A DNA stretch of 64,000 bases from F22 sp963675625 (lineage in GTDB: Bacteria > Bacteroidota > Bacteroidia > Bacteroidales > Bacteroidaceae), in the NCBI GenBank assembly GCA_963675625.1, contig OY776497.1, positions 1,736,001 to 1,800,000 on the forward strand. The letters run 5' to 3'. The translations under genes were made by a program, and so were the position numbers. Under the pieces are notes generated by a model. The model saw nothing but the letters and a program-made list of their open reading frames with translations, was not told the origin of the DNA and searched no databases. Each line of letters starts with the position of its first letter. Position 1 is the first letter of the stretch. Shown in pieces: positions 1-9,532 of the stretch.

Positions 1-1257
1 TTCTTTACGGTTGTCCAAAGCCTTTTGGAAGATATTTTCTTGAATTTCTTCAAGCAAGTTCGCTACATATTCTTCTATGCCTTCTACGCTGCGAGTTTCT
101 TTTTCTAGCGTATCACGACGCATTACTTCGATAGTGCCATTTTCTAGATCACGGTTACCCATAACTAGACGTACTGGCACCCCTTTCAATTCGTAGTCGG
201 CAAACTTAAATCCAGCACGTTTGTTATCTGCATTGTCATATTTTACAGAGACACCCATAGCCTTAAGCTTAGACACCATACCATCTACCTTGGTATTGAT
301 TGCATCTAGTTGTTCTTGTCCTTTGTAAATAGGAACAATCACAACTTGGATAGGAGCAAGGTGTGGAGGAAGTACCAAACCGTTGTCATCAGAGTGTGTC
401 ATAATCAAAGCACCCATTAGGCGAGTAGACACTCCCCAAGAAGTAGCCCACACATATTCCATTTTGTTGTCTTGGTTAGAGAACTGCACATCGAATGCTT
501 TGGCAAAATTTTGTCCCAAGAAGTGTGATGTCCCACTTTGTAGGGCTTTACCATCTTGCATCATTGCTTCAATGGTGTAGGTATCTAATGCACCAGCGAA
601 ACGTTCTGTGGCACTTTTAACTCCTTTAATAACAGGAACAGCCATGAACTTTTCAGCAAATTCACCATATATATTGATCATCTTTACTGTCTCCTCTTCG
701 GCTTCTTCACGAGTCGCATGAGCGGTGTGCCCTTCTTGCCACAAAAACTCAGCAGTACGTAGAAACATACGAGTACGCATCTCCCAACGCATTACATTGG
801 CCCATTGGTTACAAAGAATAGGTAGATCGCGGTAAGACTTGATCCAATTGCGGTAAGTATTCCAAATGATTGTTTCACTCGTAGGACGGATAATCAACTC
901 CTCTTCTAGGCGTGCTGATGGGTCAACAACGACACCATTACCTTCTGGATCATTCATCAAACGGTGGTGTGTGACCACTGCACATTCTTTGGCAAATCCC
1001 TCAACATGTTCTGCTTCCTTACTAAGGAAAGACTTTGGGATAAGCAACGGGAAATAAGCGTTGACGTGACCTGTTTCTTTAAACATGTCATCAAGTTGGC
1101 GTTGTATCTTTTCCCATATTGCGTAGCCATATGGTTTGATAACCATACATCCGCGTACTGCTGACTGTTCAGCTAGGTCGGCCTTGACTACCAAATCATT
1201 GTACCACTGCGAATAACTTTCGCTGCGTTTTGTCAAGTTCTTTAGTTCTTTTGCCAT
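1..1257 (-). CDS. proS: Proline--tRNA ligase, C-terminus cut by the window edge
   Basis: Charges tRNA-Pro with proline in the cytoplasm. Translating the minus strand from the ATG at 1257 gives 419 uninterrupted codons up to the window edge. The start reads MAKELKNLTKRSESYSQWYN and is followed by class II synthetase motifs: the motif 2 region with MRWEMRTRMFLRTAEFLWQE, then TSHFLGQNFAKAFDV and TSWGVSTRLMGALIMTHSDD. This is the shorter archaeal/eukaryotic-like ProRS type that lacks the INS editing insertion, which is common in Bacteroidetes. The anticodon-binding domain has begun (residues about 290-400) and the zinc-binding C-terminus lies outside the window. It is divergent from the NUDIX gene and has its own -7 box at 1341-1348. 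Confidence 0.95.
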   Translation of the reverse strand, partial: MAKELKNLTKRSESYSQWYNDLVVKADLAEQSAVRGCMVIKPYGYAIWEKIQRQLDDMFKETGHVNAYFPLLIPKSFLSKEAEHVEGFAKECAVVTHHRLMNDPEGNGVVVDPSARLEEELIIRPTSETIIWNTYRNWIKSYRDLPILCNQWANVMRWEMRTRMFLRTAEFLWQEGHTAHATREEAEEETVKMINIYGEFAEKFMAVPVIKGVKSATERFAGALDTYTIEAMMQDGKALQSGTSHFLGQNFAKAFDVQFSNQDNKMEYVWATSWGVSTRLMGALIMTHSDDNGLVLPPHLAPIQVVIVPIYKGQEQLDAINTKVDGMVSKLKAMGVSVKYDNADNKRAGFKFADYELKGVPVRLVMGNRDLENGTIEVMRRDTLEKETRSVEGIEEYVANLLEEIQENIFQKALDNRKE

Positions 1258-1340
1258 TCTAATGTATATATTATTTATTCAATATCTTTTTCGTTTGGGC
1301 GTAATAAGCCCATCAATCTACATAATCCGATTTTAGGGTA

Positions 1341-1348
1341 CAAAAATA
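1341..1348 (-). promoter_or_regulatory. -7 box of the proS promoter
   Basis: The minus strand reads TATTTTTG, a full match to the Bacteroidetes -7 consensus TAnnTTTG. It predicts a leader of roughly 80 nt before the proS ATG. The -33 region is not recognisable. Confidence 0.55.
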
Positions 1349-1391
1349 CGACTTTTCTTCTGAATACATTGTCAGTATACCACAAAAAGAG

Positions 1392-1399
1392 TACTTTTG
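1392..1399 (+). promoter_or_regulatory. -7 box of the NUDIX gene promoter
   Basis: TACTTTTG matches TAnnTTTG, with TTG at 1369-1371 (20-nt spacer). The ATG at 1436 would follow a leader of about 30 nt. Confidence 0.6.
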
Positions 1400-1435
1400 T
1401 GATAAACTAGTGATAATCAACAGGAAATACCGCCC

Positions 1436-1978
1436 ATGGAATCACCTAAATCCTCTTTGCATCCTTTAGAGCAGTTTCATTTCTGCCCTAAATGTGGTTC
1501 GTCAAAATTTGAAATACGCAATGCCAAAGCGAAGACTTGCCCCGACTGTGGTTTTGTCTATTATTTTAACCCTTGTTCGGCCACTGTCGCAATCATTATC
1601 AATGCAGCCAACGAATTGCTCGTCACTCGCCGAGCAAAAGCACCAGCACAAGGAACTTTAGATCTACCTGGTGGTTTTGTAGATCCTTATGAATCGGCAG
1701 AGATGGCGGTGATTCGAGAAGTGCAAGAGGAGACAGGCTTGGAAGTGCTAGAGACTGAATTCTTGTTTTCTATTCCCAATATTTATCCTTATTGTGGCTT
1801 TGATGTGCATACCACAGATCTTTTTATGCGTTGTCATCTAAAACAGTATGAACACTTTTATGCAGCAGACGATGTGGCCGAAAGTTTCTTCATGCCTTTT
1901 GATCAATTACGCGTAGAAGATTTTGGATTGACATCAATCAAACAAGGCATATCCAAATTGAAAGAGATGTTCGGTTAG
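1436..1978 (+). CDS. NUDIX hydrolase with N-terminal zinc ribbon
   Basis: Predicted cytoplasmic pyrophosphohydrolase of the NUDIX family; the substrate is not evident. The 180-residue protein begins with a zinc ribbon (C17, C20, C35, C38) followed by the NUDIX fold. The NUDIX box runs from G80 to L102 and is intact: G80, E86, then R94-E95-V-Q-E98-E99-T-G101. The zinc-ribbon plus NUDIX arrangement resembles NudC-like NADH pyrophosphatases. The long N-terminal domain of E. coli NudC is missing, and I do not see its SQPWPFPxS signature, so NAD specificity should not be assumed. It is 30 nt upstream of the TPR gene and probably co-transcribed with it. Confidence 0.85.
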   Translation: MESPKSSLHPLEQFHFCPKCGSSKFEIRNAKAKTCPDCGFVYYFNPCSATVAIIINAANELLVTRRAKAPAQGTLDLPGGFVDPYESAEMAVIREVQEETGLEVLETEFLFSIPNIYPYCGFDVHTTDLFMRCHLKQYEHFYAADDVAESFFMPFDQLRVEDFGLTSIKQGISKLKEMFG

Positions 1979-2008
1979 TCAAAATAACTTGTAGAAAAAC
2001 TGAATAGT

Positions 2009-5000
2009 ATGAAACAATATAATCGATTAGTTCAAATTCTTTGCTTCCTTTTTTGCGTATCTATAGCCCCTGTTTCGGCGGTAGCACAGATGGGTTGGGG
2101 CAGAGTCACACCACAAAAGAGTTATCAAGAAGCATTACAGGCTTACAATCTTCATGAAACGGACGCATTGGACTTGCTACAAGCTCATATCAACCGTTTC
2201 CCCGATTCACCATATCGTAATACCGTGCAGGCACTTAAAGGGTCTTGTTATTTTGAGCGAAGGGATTATCAAAATGCACTGACTTGTTTTAATCAGTCTC
2301 GCATGGATAAGTTGCCCAAAGATTTGCGTCAAACACTGATGTTGCAACAGGGTATATCTTACTTACAGATGGGGCAGTTGATTGAAGCACAGAGTACTCT
2401 TGATACCATGCATGACATGGGGAAACGCTATGGAGGAGAGTACACTTATTATTCTGCTTATATAGCTTATGTTGATGGACGTTTGAATAATGCTATCCTA
2501 GGTTTTGAGTCGGTGAAGACTATGTCGGCGTTCAAAGACCTAGCTCCCTATTATTTAGGAGAAATAGCATTGACTCAGAAGCGTTATCAAGATGCTTATA
2601 GTATTGCAGCGAGTTATTTACAAGGCAATCCTCAAGGGCAAGTGGCCGAGATGCAACGCATTCAAGGAATGGCGGCGTATCAATTAAACAAGAATAAAGA
2701 GGCCGTCTTGTTGTTGACCGATTATCTGTCAAGAACTAGCCAACCTCGTGTTGATGCCTTATATATATTGGGGTTGTCTCGATATAAAGTGGGAGAATAT
2801 GCGCAAGCAGTTGCCGCATTTAAGCCTGTGACAATGACGCCAGATGATGCAGAACTGAAAGCACATGCTTGGTTGCAACTCGGTTTTTGTCGATTAAAAT
2901 TGGGTGAAGTTGAAGCAGCGCAGATGGCTTTTAAAGAAGCCGAAAAGTATGGCGATGTCAACATACGTGAACAGGCATCTTACAATTACGCAGTAGGGTT
3001 GCGCGCTTCTGATAAGCAAGCGGTGCCCAGTTGGGTACCCACTATGGAGCAGTTTATACAGACTTATCCGAAATCAAAATATTCAGATGAGGTATTAGGA
3101 TATCTAGTAGATGGGTATTTGAAACAGCAAAAATATGCTGCTTCATTGGACGTTATCAATAAGATGAAGCACCCTGACAATCGAGTGCTTCAAGCAAAGG
3201 CACAAGTCTTGGTCAAGTTATCAGAAGGGTTGATTGATAAAAAGCAGTTTGATGAAGCGCGCCAGTATCTTTTGTCTGCACAGAAACTGAAGCAGTATGA
3301 TCCACAGACTGCTATACGGGCCAACTATTGGTTGGCCGATATGGAACAAAAACAGAAGAAGTATCAACAGGCCACTACTCATTATACCCTATTTATGCAG
3401 CAATATGCAGACAAGCAAAGTGAGTTGTATGCAATGGGGCAGTATAATTTGGGATATTGTGCATTTAATCAAAAGCAATATCAGCAAGCCATTCAATTAT
3501 TTCAAAATTTCTTATCCTTGCCAGGTGCTCAGAAAGTGGCGCTACGTGGAGATGCTTTAAATCGTTTGGCCGATTCATTTTATTATCAGCGTGATTTGAG
3601 AAAAGCTGTTGATTACTATCAAGAAGCTTTGAAGATGTATCCAGATGGAGGAGATTATGCTTTGTATCAGATGTCTATGATAGCTGGCGTAGAAGAAAAC
3701 TATAAAAAGAAGGAACAGTTATCTATAGAATTACAACAGAAATATCCAGAGTCGACATATGTCTTACAAGCTCAATATGAACAGGGGCGTGCTCTCGTAC
3801 AACAGCATAAAGAAAAGGCGGCTATTGATTGTTTTAATCAATTGATCAAGCAACATCCTAAGCATGTGTTGGCGTGTAAGTCGTCTTTGGAAATAGGAGT
3901 TTTGCATTATCAAGCAAAGCGTTATGACCAAGCAATCGCTGCTTATAAGAAGACTATATATGCTTATCCAAGTACAGAAGAAGCACAAGTGGCTTTTGAG
4001 GATTTGCAATCTATTTATATTCAACAAAATCAAGTAGAGGATTTTGCTAAATTGGCTAAAACATTGCCAGGGGTGACTCCTTTAAAGGTGGCAGTTCAAG
4101 ATTCTCTTATGTTTATGGCAGCTGAGCGTCGTTATATTGAAAAAGATTATACGTCTGCTACAAGTAGTTTGGAACATTATGTGATTAAAGGGAAAGTTGC
4201 GGGTCGTAAGGCACAGTCGCTTTACTATTTGAGTAAAATTGCTTTTGCTCAGAAGAATGGTCGTGACATGTTGCGATATACATCTCAACTGATTAAAATG
4301 CCAGAAAATTCATATACGATGGTGGCATGGCAGATGCGTGCGGAAGAATTTGAAAAGCATCAGCAGTGGGATGAGGCTAGTAATGCGTGGTCTCAAGTAG
4401 TCAATTTTGCCCATAATGACAAGGAAGTACAATGGAATGCTTATTGCCGTGTAGTACATAGTGCCTATTTGGCCAATCAGTATCGTCGCGTAATTAATGC
4501 AGCACCTATAGCTCTTAAGACGCCTCAACTAGAAGCTAGTCAATCGCGACAGCTTCGTTTGGAATGGGGAAAGTCCGCTTTGTCTTTGAAGGAATATGAT
4601 GTGGCGAACAAGGTGCTTAGTCCATTAAATGATTTAAAATATCAGGAGGGAGCAGAAGCAACTTATCTGCTTGCTCAGTTAGCTTATACGGAGAAACATT
4701 TTGTGAATGCTGAAAAACAGGCACAGGCTTATATTCAGAAGGGGACACCACATGCCTATTGGTTGGCTCGTACTTTTATCTTGCTAGTAGATGTTTATAT
4801 ACAACAAGAGAAGTGGGATGAGGCTAAGCAATATCTTCAAGGTCTGGTTGACAACTACCAGGGGCATGATGATATTTCCGAGATGATTGATCGTCGCTTG
4901 CATGTCATAGAAGAAAAAACGAAAGTAAGTACACCTACTACATCCAGTCAAGTACAAGGGGAAAATAAGCCCTCTGTTCAGGCTAAAACAGTCCGTGTAA

Positions 5001-5011
5001 AGAATGTATAA
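2009..5011 (+). CDS. Large periplasmic tetratricopeptide-repeat protein
   Basis: A 1000-residue exported protein with a signal peptide (hydrophobic stretch about residues 8-26, likely cleavage after AVA before Q27). Nearly all the rest is helical repeats of TPR type, with recurrent Y-x-x-A/G-x-x-x-F/Y patterns, for example YQNALTCF, YQQAIQLFQNF, YDQAIAAYKKTIYAYP and WDEASNAW. Some segments resemble the YbgF/CpoB and BamD type of six-residue-spaced TPR with acid-P-x-S/T caps. There is no enzymatic motif. It lies 28 nt upstream of an outer-membrane barrel gene in the same direction, so it may act as a periplasmic scaffold for that protein. The last 35 residues are low-complexity. Function unknown. 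Confidence 0.85.
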   Translation: MKQYNRLVQILCFLFCVSIAPVSAVAQMGWGRVTPQKSYQEALQAYNLHETDALDLLQAHINRFPDSPYRNTVQALKGSCYFERRDYQNALTCFNQSRMDKLPKDLRQTLMLQQGISYLQMGQLIEAQSTLDTMHDMGKRYGGEYTYYSAYIAYVDGRLNNAILGFESVKTMSAFKDLAPYYLGEIALTQKRYQDAYSIAASYLQGNPQGQVAEMQRIQGMAAYQLNKNKEAVLLLTDYLSRTSQPRVDALYILGLSRYKVGEYAQAVAAFKPVTMTPDDAELKAHAWLQLGFCRLKLGEVEAAQMAFKEAEKYGDVNIREQASYNYAVGLRASDKQAVPSWVPTMEQFIQTYPKSKYSDEVLGYLVDGYLKQQKYAASLDVINKMKHPDNRVLQAKAQVLVKLSEGLIDKKQFDEARQYLLSAQKLKQYDPQTAIRANYWLADMEQKQKKYQQATTHYTLFMQQYADKQSELYAMGQYNLGYCAFNQKQYQQAIQLFQNFLSLPGAQKVALRGDALNRLADSFYYQRDLRKAVDYYQEALKMYPDGGDYALYQMSMIAGVEENYKKKEQLSIELQQKYPESTYVLQAQYEQGRALVQQHKEKAAIDCFNQLIKQHPKHVLACKSSLEIGVLHYQAKRYDQAIAAYKKTIYAYPSTEEAQVAFEDLQSIYIQQNQVEDFAKLAKTLPGVTPLKVAVQDSLMFMAAERRYIEKDYTSATSSLEHYVIKGKVAGRKAQSLYYLSKIAFAQKNGRDMLRYTSQLIKMPENSYTMVAWQMRAEEFEKHQQWDEASNAWSQVVNFAHNDKEVQWNAYCRVVHSAYLANQYRRVINAAPIALKTPQLEASQSRQLRLEWGKSALSLKEYDVANKVLSPLNDLKYQEGAEATYLLAQLAYTEKHFVNAEKQAQAYIQKGTPHAYWLARTFILLVDVYIQQEKWDEAKQYLQGLVDNYQGHDDISEMIDRRLHVIEEKTKVSTPTTSSQVQGENKPSVQAKTVRVKNV

Positions 5012-5039
5012 TATTTAAATCAAAAAAAGACTATTAGAA

Positions 5040-6710
5040 ATGAAAAAAGTGATTTATCTGACTGCCACTCTTGCCTTTATGTGGGCTATGAGCATGTCTG
5101 GTCAGACCGTGAAAAAGGATACGGTCAAAGCGCGTACGGTCGTTGTGGAGCAAGAATATACGCCCAATAAACGTAAAGCTAACCGTCTTTTGTTGACGCC
5201 TAAATCGGATCGACCAGACGCGACAAATAAGGCGAGTAAGTATGATACATCAGTGCAAGATAATGACCGAGTGGTTAGTGAAGTCATGGCATCTACGCCA
5301 GCTTCTACGGGTTTGTTTCAAGCTCCATTGAATAGCTTACATATGGGGTATGGCGGCAATAACTATACGGTACTTGACGCGAACTTTTTGACTCAACTTT
5401 CAGATATAGATAAGTTGCAAGGATATGTGGGATTGCATGGGTATAATGATGGAGATACTGATCTACGTACTTATACCACAACGGCTCGTATGAATTATCA
5501 ACGCCGTTTAAGCGACCGCATTTTTGAAGCAAGTGGTGAAGTGAATAATCATGTGTTTAACTACTGGCCAGCAGTCAATCAACGTCATACATCTACCGAT
5601 TGGATGATGCGTTATGATTCTCGTGGAAAAGATTGGGCGGTACCTTTTCATAGTAAAATACGTTTGAGTACATTCCATGAAGCTCATCCTGCAACCAAAG
5701 ATGCAAATAATGAAACTCGTTTGCAAATTATTTCTGGCGCTCAAGTAAAAACAAATCAGCAGTTTAGTTTAGGTGGTGATGTGGAGATCAACTCGTTTTG
5801 GTATTCTCTAGATGGTCAGGAGTATTATATTCCAAAAGATGATCAACATGAATATAATATCCTAGATGCCATGACTAATTATACGACAGCTAGTTTACGT
5901 CCTTATTTCTTGTTTACACCCAATAAATGGACTATCAGAATGGGGGCAAGTTTTGATTTGAGCTTTAATAATGGTCGTAAAATACATGTGGCTCCAGATG
6001 TGAGAGCAGAGTACAACTTGGGACGAAGCACTGTATTTTATGCTAATGCTACAGGAGGAAAGATCATTAATGATTTTCGTCATATGAAGACTATCTCTCC
6101 ATACAGTTTGTTGCTCGCTCGTGCTGAGGATACGTATGAACAGTTGCATGCTAATGTAGGTTTGCGTATGAGTCCTGCGATGGGATTGTGGATGAATTTC
6201 TGTGCCGGTTATCAAGTGTATGACGATTATTTGTTACAAGCACCAATTGGTATTCGCGTATCAGAAAGTCTGAATGGATATTATGGTATCTTATTGCCTA
6301 CAGATTTCAAACGTGCATATTTGACGTTTGATGGTCAATATAGTGATCCAGATTGGGGAATGATCGATTGGAAATTTGCTGCGTATGGTAATGATGCTGA
6401 TGAAGGAGATGTATTACAGAGTATGCTTCCTGTGTATAGTATGAAACTGGGTGTTGAGTATGATATTTTAAATACGGTAAAAATGCGCTTGGGATATCAA
6501 TATGAAGTACGTGATGATGAGGATTTCAAAGAGATTTACGGTCCATTAGATAATGTGTCTAACCTATCGTTGAGTGTGACTGTACCTATTCAAAACAATA
6601 TTGAAATCTGGGGAAGTGTCGTCAACTTGTTGGATAAAGAATATCTCGATTATTCTACTTCTCAGGTATTGGGAGTCACTGCTTTTGGTGGATTGACTAT
6701 CAAGTTCTAA
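5040..6710 (+). CDS. Outer-membrane beta-barrel protein, TonB-receptor-like without plug
   Basis: 556 residues with a signal peptide (about residues 1-21, ending MSMSG before QTVKK). After an N-terminal segment containing VVVEQEYTPNKRK there is a long run of alternating amphipathic strands, and the protein ends in TVPIQNNIEIWGSVVNLLDKEY and a terminal aromatic residue (GGLTIKF). That ending is typical of TonB-dependent receptor barrels. The carboxypeptidase-regulatory-like and plug domains are absent, so it is either a plug-less barrel or a simple channel. It follows the TPR gene by 28 nt and is probably in the same operon. The ligand is unknown. The barrel assignment is confident, the transport role is inferred. 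Confidence 0.75.
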   Translation: MKKVIYLTATLAFMWAMSMSGQTVKKDTVKARTVVVEQEYTPNKRKANRLLLTPKSDRPDATNKASKYDTSVQDNDRVVSEVMASTPASTGLFQAPLNSLHMGYGGNNYTVLDANFLTQLSDIDKLQGYVGLHGYNDGDTDLRTYTTTARMNYQRRLSDRIFEASGEVNNHVFNYWPAVNQRHTSTDWMMRYDSRGKDWAVPFHSKIRLSTFHEAHPATKDANNETRLQIISGAQVKTNQQFSLGGDVEINSFWYSLDGQEYYIPKDDQHEYNILDAMTNYTTASLRPYFLFTPNKWTIRMGASFDLSFNNGRKIHVAPDVRAEYNLGRSTVFYANATGGKIINDFRHMKTISPYSLLLARAEDTYEQLHANVGLRMSPAMGLWMNFCAGYQVYDDYLLQAPIGIRVSESLNGYYGILLPTDFKRAYLTFDGQYSDPDWGMIDWKFAAYGNDADEGDVLQSMLPVYSMKLGVEYDILNTVKMRLGYQYEVRDDEDFKEIYGPLDNVSNLSLSVTVPIQNNIEIWGSVVNLLDKEYLDYSTSQVLGVTAFGGLTIKF

Positions 6711-6739
6711 GAGAGACACTAGATCTCATATATAATATG

Positions 6740-6775
6740 TTCGGGGAATACCTAATGGGTGTTTCCCGAATTTTA
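6740..6775 (+). terminator. Rho-independent terminator after the barrel gene
   Basis: A 13-bp stem (arms TTCGGGGAATACC and GGTGTTTCCCGAA, with G-U pairs) and 5-nt loop TAATG, followed by TTTT. It ends the NUDIX-TPR-barrel unit. Confidence 0.7.
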
Positions 6776-6936
6776 TATCTGTCTAATCCTATCATTTATA
6801 CACAAAATAAAGATGTTTTGTCATCAAAATGTAATGATAGTCCCTAAAAGCAGGACTTTTCTTTCAAAATCTATCTTTTACTGTTAAGAAAGAAAAATTA
6901 CATATATATATAATGTGTCAGCCACACTTTTTTTTC

Positions 6937-6944
6937 TACTTTTG
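6937..6944 (+). promoter_or_regulatory. -7 box of the topA promoter
   Basis: TACTTTTG matches TAnnTTTG; TGTG at 6914-6917 sits at the usual -33 distance. The predicted leader is about 50 nt. The rest of the 290-bp gap from the preceding gene holds only the terminator and AT-rich sequence. Confidence 0.6.
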
Positions 6945-7000
6945 TACTTGGAATCGCGGTCGAGCTGTCGACAGCGATAAATCTCATAATCCAAATAAGC

Positions 7001-9445
7001 ATGCAAAAGAACCTCGTTATAGTCGAGTCACCTGCTAAAGCTAAGACTATTCAAAAGTTCTTGGGAGATGATTTCCAAGTAATGTCTAGCTACGGCCATA
7101 TCCGTGACTTAAATAAAAAGAATGCAGGTATTGATATAGAAAATGGTTTTATTCCTCACTATGAAGTGCCTACAGATAAAACAACAATCGTCAAAGAGCT
7201 CAAGGCTGCTGCTAAGAAATCAGAAATCGTATGGCTCGCATCCGATGAGGACCGCGAGGGAGAAGCAATTTCTTGGCATTTATCTGAAGTGTTGCAGTTG
7301 GACCCTGAAAAAACAAGACGTATTGTTTTTCATGAGATTACTAAGACTGCTATTCTTGATGCAGTCGCACAACCGCGTACAATCGATACCAATTTGGTCA
7401 ATGCGCAACAGGCACGTCGTCTGCTGGATCGTTTAGTCGGTTTTGAGTTGTCCCCTGTGCTTTGGAAGAAAGTAAAGCCACAATTGTCGGCTGGACGTGT
7501 GCAATCTGTAGCTGTACGTCTGATTGTAGAACGTGAGCGTGAAATCAACAATTTTATAGCGGAGGCTTCGTTTCGTATTGTAGCCGTTTTCTTAGTACCT
7601 GATGGTCAAGGACGTCTCGTAGAGATGAAAGCTGAGCTATCTAAACGTTTTGTGACAGCTCAGGAAGCTCAACAATTCTTAGAGCACTGTACGCAGTCGA
7701 CTTTTCGTATAGACGAAATCAAAAAGACACCAACAAAAAAGAGTCCTGCTGCTCCATTTACGACGTCTACTCTGCAGCAGGAAGCTTCTCGTAAATTAGG
7801 ATTGCCTGTGGCACGTACTATGTCACTTGCTCAAAAGTTGTATGAATCGGGACAAATTACTTATATGCGTACCGATTCGGTAAACTTATCTAATCTAGCT
7901 ATCAATACCAGTAAATCTGTGATTACAGAGAAGATGGGAGCTGAGTATGTACAAACTCGTCAGTTTACAACGAAATCTAAGGGAGCGCAAGAGGCACACG
8001 AGGCTATTCGTCCTACAGATATGTCTGTTGCTACTTTAAGTACAGGAACTCCTCAAGAAAGACGTTTATATGAACTTATTTGGAAGCGTACTTTAGCTTC
8101 TCAAATGGCTCCAGCTCAATTAGAGAAGACAACTGCAACTATTTCTGTAAGTGGACAAGAGCTTGCTTTTGTGGCAGTTGGGGAAGTGATTACTTTTGAT
8201 GGCTTTTTGAAAGTATATCGTGAATCATTTGACGATGATAGTGAGGATCCTGCAGGTAATGAGTCAAGCAATTTGCTCCCACCTATGCAAGAAGGACAAT
8301 TCTTGGAGTATAAGAAAATGATAGCAACGGAGCGTTTCTCTCAGCAGCCTCCTCGTTATTCTGAAGCTAGTTTAGTGCGTAAGTTGGAGGAATTGGGTAT
8401 CGGTCGACCATCTACTTATGCACCAACTATTTCTACTATTCAAAAACGCGCTTATGTAGAAAGGGGCGAAGATGAGGGTATGGAGCGCTCTTTCCATGTG
8501 ATGTCTTTAGTTGGTGATCAATTGGTGCATAGTAAGGAAGTTGAGAAATATGGGAGTAACAAGAATCGTCTTATACCTACAGATATTGGGGTAGTAGTGA
8601 ATGATTTCTTGATGCAGCATTTCCCAAATATCATGGACTACAATTTTACGGCTAACATTGAACGTGAGTTTGATGAAATAGCTGAAGGAGATAAAATTTG
8701 GAATGTCGTATTGAAAGATTTTTACGAACATTTTCATCCAAATGTAGACAAAACTTTAGCTATCAAAAGTGAACAACGTGTTGGGGAACGTGTTTTGGGC
8801 ATTGATCCTAAGACAGGACGTAATATATCTGTAAAGATTGGACGTTATGGCCCAGTCGCTCAATTGGGATTGCCTGATGAAGAAGAGAAACCTATGTTTG
8901 CTCAACTTCGTAAAGGACAATCTATTCAAGATATTACTCTTGAGGAGGCTTTAGAATTATTTAAATTGCCTCGTGAGGTTGGTGAATATGAAGGATATGG
9001 TGTGAAAATTGGTGTTGGTCGATTTGGACCTTATATTTATCATCATGCTAAGTATGTCTCTATTCCTAAAGAGTTTGATCCTTTGGATGTGACTTTGGAT
9101 GAGTGTATTGATTTGATTGAAAAGAAAAGGAAGGCTGATTCAGAAAAGCATATTAAAAGTTTTGATGAAGAACCTGAATTGCAGATTCTTAATGGACGTT
9201 GGGGGCCATATATTGCCTATCAGAAGGTGAATTATAAGATTCCTAAGACTATTGAGTCGCCAGCTGAATTGACGCTTGAGCAATGTATGGAACTTATCAA
9301 AAAAGAGGAAGACAGTCCATCAGGAAAGCGTAAGGCTACTGCACGTGCTACAGTCAGCAAGAAGACGGCTACTAAAAAGAAAAAAACAACAGCGGCAAAG
9401 GCAGGGACGAAAAAAGTGGTCAAGAAAACAACTCCAAAGGCTTAA
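7001..9445 (+). CDS. topA: DNA topoisomerase I (type IA)
   Basis: Relaxes negatively supercoiled DNA by transient cleavage of one strand. The 814-residue protein opens with a Toprim domain (IVESPAKAKT with E9; SDEDREGE with D82 and D84) and carries the catalytic tyrosine Y288 in ITYMRTDSV. The C-terminal part has no CxxC zinc fingers. It has three non-zinc TopA repeats instead, marked by GRYGPVAQLG, GRFGPYIY and GRWGPYIAY. The last 40 residues are a Lys/Thr/Ala-rich tail resembling histone H1, likely unstructured and DNA-binding. Monocistronic, with its own promoter at 6937 and a shared terminator at 9476. Confidence 0.97.
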   Translation: MQKNLVIVESPAKAKTIQKFLGDDFQVMSSYGHIRDLNKKNAGIDIENGFIPHYEVPTDKTTIVKELKAAAKKSEIVWLASDEDREGEAISWHLSEVLQLDPEKTRRIVFHEITKTAILDAVAQPRTIDTNLVNAQQARRLLDRLVGFELSPVLWKKVKPQLSAGRVQSVAVRLIVEREREINNFIAEASFRIVAVFLVPDGQGRLVEMKAELSKRFVTAQEAQQFLEHCTQSTFRIDEIKKTPTKKSPAAPFTTSTLQQEASRKLGLPVARTMSLAQKLYESGQITYMRTDSVNLSNLAINTSKSVITEKMGAEYVQTRQFTTKSKGAQEAHEAIRPTDMSVATLSTGTPQERRLYELIWKRTLASQMAPAQLEKTTATISVSGQELAFVAVGEVITFDGFLKVYRESFDDDSEDPAGNESSNLLPPMQEGQFLEYKKMIATERFSQQPPRYSEASLVRKLEELGIGRPSTYAPTISTIQKRAYVERGEDEGMERSFHVMSLVGDQLVHSKEVEKYGSNKNRLIPTDIGVVVNDFLMQHFPNIMDYNFTANIEREFDEIAEGDKIWNVVLKDFYEHFHPNVDKTLAIKSEQRVGERVLGIDPKTGRNISVKIGRYGPVAQLGLPDEEEKPMFAQLRKGQSIQDITLEEALELFKLPREVGEYEGYGVKIGVGRFGPYIYHHAKYVSIPKEFDPLDVTLDECIDLIEKKRKADSEKHIKSFDEEPELQILNGRWGPYIAYQKVNYKIPKTIESPAELTLEQCMELIKKEEDSPSGKRKATARATVSKKTATKKKKTTAAKAGTKKVVKKTTPKA

Positions 9446-9475
9446 AGATATAATAACTGAAAAAGTTTAGTATAA

Positions 9476-9511
9476 AATAGGGTGTATCAAAACCAATTGA
9501 TACACCCTATT
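9476..9511. terminator. Bidirectional terminator between topA and argS
   Basis: A perfect 14-bp inverted repeat (AATAGGGTGTATCA and its complement) around an 8-nt loop lies between two convergent genes. The A-rich left flank and T-rich right flank let it serve both strands. Confidence 0.75.
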
Positions 9512-9532
9512 ATTGTATAATTTTGTCTATTA

